DNA of 25,335 bases from Rhodospirillaceae bacterium (GTDB lineage Bacteria; Pseudomonadota; Alphaproteobacteria; MPNO01; UBA2964). Of the stretch, positions 24,638-25,335 are shown piece by piece. Location: contig JABJKO010000183.1 in NCBI GenBank assembly GCA_018660305.1, positions 1 through 25,335 of the forward strand. The letters are read 5' to 3'. Numbering within the stretch: position 1 is the stretch's first letter; the number at the start of each line of letters is the position of its first letter. The position numbers and the translations under genes were made by a program. The notes under the pieces are model-generated. The model ran no database searches. It was not told where the DNA came from and worked only from the letters and a program-made list of their open reading frames with translations.

Positions 24638-25335
24638 GCCACCAGTTCCTGCGCCGAGGCCGAACGGTCGGCCCGCACGAAATGATCGTCGCCGAGATTG
24701 ATCAGCCCCATATCGCTTCCGCTGGCATTGGCGTCGATGGTGAAGGGTGCCGGCCAGGCGGCGGGCTCCGAAGAGCGGCCCTCCATCAGGGCAGAGAGGT
24801 CGAGACGATGATCCGGGTCGGGCTCGGGGACGGCGGCCAGCAGGGCCCGGGTGTAGGGGTGCACCGGTCGCTTGAACAGGGCCTCCCGTGGCGCGGTCTC
24901 GACCAGGCGGCCGGCGCACATCACCGCGATGGTGTCGGCGATGTAATCCACCACCGCCAGATTGTGCGAGATGAAAATATAGGTGAGCCCAAGCTCCTGC
25001 TGCAAATCCTTCAGGAGATTGAGAATCTGCGCCTGCACCGAGACATCGAGGGCCGAGACCGGCTCGTCGCAGATCAGCAGGTCGGGCTTGAGGGCCAGCG
25101 CCCGGGCGATGCCGATGCGCTGGCGCTGACCGCCCGAGAAGCTGTGCGGATAGCGGTTGAGAAAGCGCGGGTCCAGCCCGACCAGCGCCAGCAGTTCGCG
25201 GACCATTTCGGTCCGGTAGGCCTCATCGCCGATCTGATGGATGTTGAGCGGCTCGGAGATGATGTCGAACACGGTCATGCGCGGGTTGAGGGCGCTGAAC
25301 GGGTCCTGGAAAATAAACTGGATGCGCTGGCGGCA
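24634..25335 (-). CDS. ABC transporter ATP-binding protein (DppF/OppF-like), cut by the right edge
   Basis: This is the 3' part (233 codons visible) of an ATPase that powers the transporter. From the window edge inward: Q-loop QFIFQDPFSALNPR, signature FSGGQRQRIGIARAL, Walker B LLICDEPVSALD, and H-loop FISHNLAV. A C-terminal oligopeptide-transporter segment follows (RPVHPYTRALLAAVPEP). The Walker A motif lies beyond the window. A methionine at 25278 is internal, because the frame stays open to the edge and the Q-loop precedes it. After the HPYT segment there is an extra tail of about 50 residues. The preceding part of the protein, and perhaps an N-terminal DppD-like half, may be upstream. Confidence 0.95.
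   Translation of the reverse strand, partial: CRQRIQFIFQDPFSALNPRMTVFDIISEPLNIHQIGDEAYRTEMVRELLALVGLDPRFLNRYPHSFSGGQRQRIGIARALALKPDLLICDEPVSALDVSVQAQILNLLKDLQQELGLTYIFISHNLAVVDYIADTIAVMCAGRLVETAPREALFKRPVHPYTRALLAAVPEPDPDHRLDLSALMEGRSSEPAAWPAPFTIDANASGSDMGLINLGDDHFVRADRSASAQELVA

Overview
The window is a GC-rich, densely packed piece of an alphaproteobacterial chromosome. The lineage call rests on gene order and families: mnmE-mnmG-rsmG-parA-parB, followed by an opposite-strand block DUF3576-leuS-lptE-holA, an LptE-type lipoprotein (so a Gram-negative outer membrane) and a Gram-negative porin. I would not go below class, although the families look compatible with a Rhodospirillales-like organism. 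No rRNA, tRNA, CRISPR array, insertion sequence or phage gene was seen. The parAB genes plus three parS sites suggest that this part of the chromosome lies near the replication origin (inference).

Region 1 (1-5.6 kb, + strand): the 3' end of mnmE, then mnmG, rsmG, parA, parB and a small secreted Sel1-repeat protein. Three identical 16-bp parS palindromes flank mnmG, and one of them lies inside the 5' coding part of rsmG. rsmG has a good ribosome binding site but no ATG/GTG/TTG at the right place; an ATC codon sits there. mnmG appears to have a promoter placed so that the transcript would start at or next to its ATG. A 70-nt sequence at the parB stop codon can fold into an outer stem with two inner hairpins.

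Region 2 (5.6-10.5 kb, - strand): DUF3576 lipoprotein, leuS, lptE and holA. The last three overlap one another, so they are probably co-transcribed. They serve translation, LPS export and replication.

Region 3 (10.5-16.3 kb): a porin with its own promoter candidate and a strong terminator; a TPR protein with a glycosyltransferase-like C-terminus; the PLP-homeostasis protein YggS; a YkuD-type L,D-transpeptidase-like protein; and an Ala/Pro-rich protein of unknown function.

Region 4 (16.3-20.5 kb): an OmpR-type response regulator without a kinase beside it, a fumarylacetoacetate-hydrolase family enzyme, and an overlapping pair made of a metallo-beta-lactamase-fold hydrolase and a membrane class III adenylate cyclase.

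Region 5 (20.5-25.3 kb, - strand): a peptide/opine-type ABC transporter operon in the order ATPase (cut by the window edge), binding protein, permease B, permease C. Three convergent gene pairs in the window (14770/14773, 17258-17261, 20513/20514) have practically no space between them, so no conventional terminator fits outside the coding regions there. Most of the window is core-genome content. The items most worth a second look are the rsmG start/parS overlap, the parB-end fold, the hydrolase-cyclase pair and the Ala/Pro-rich orphan.
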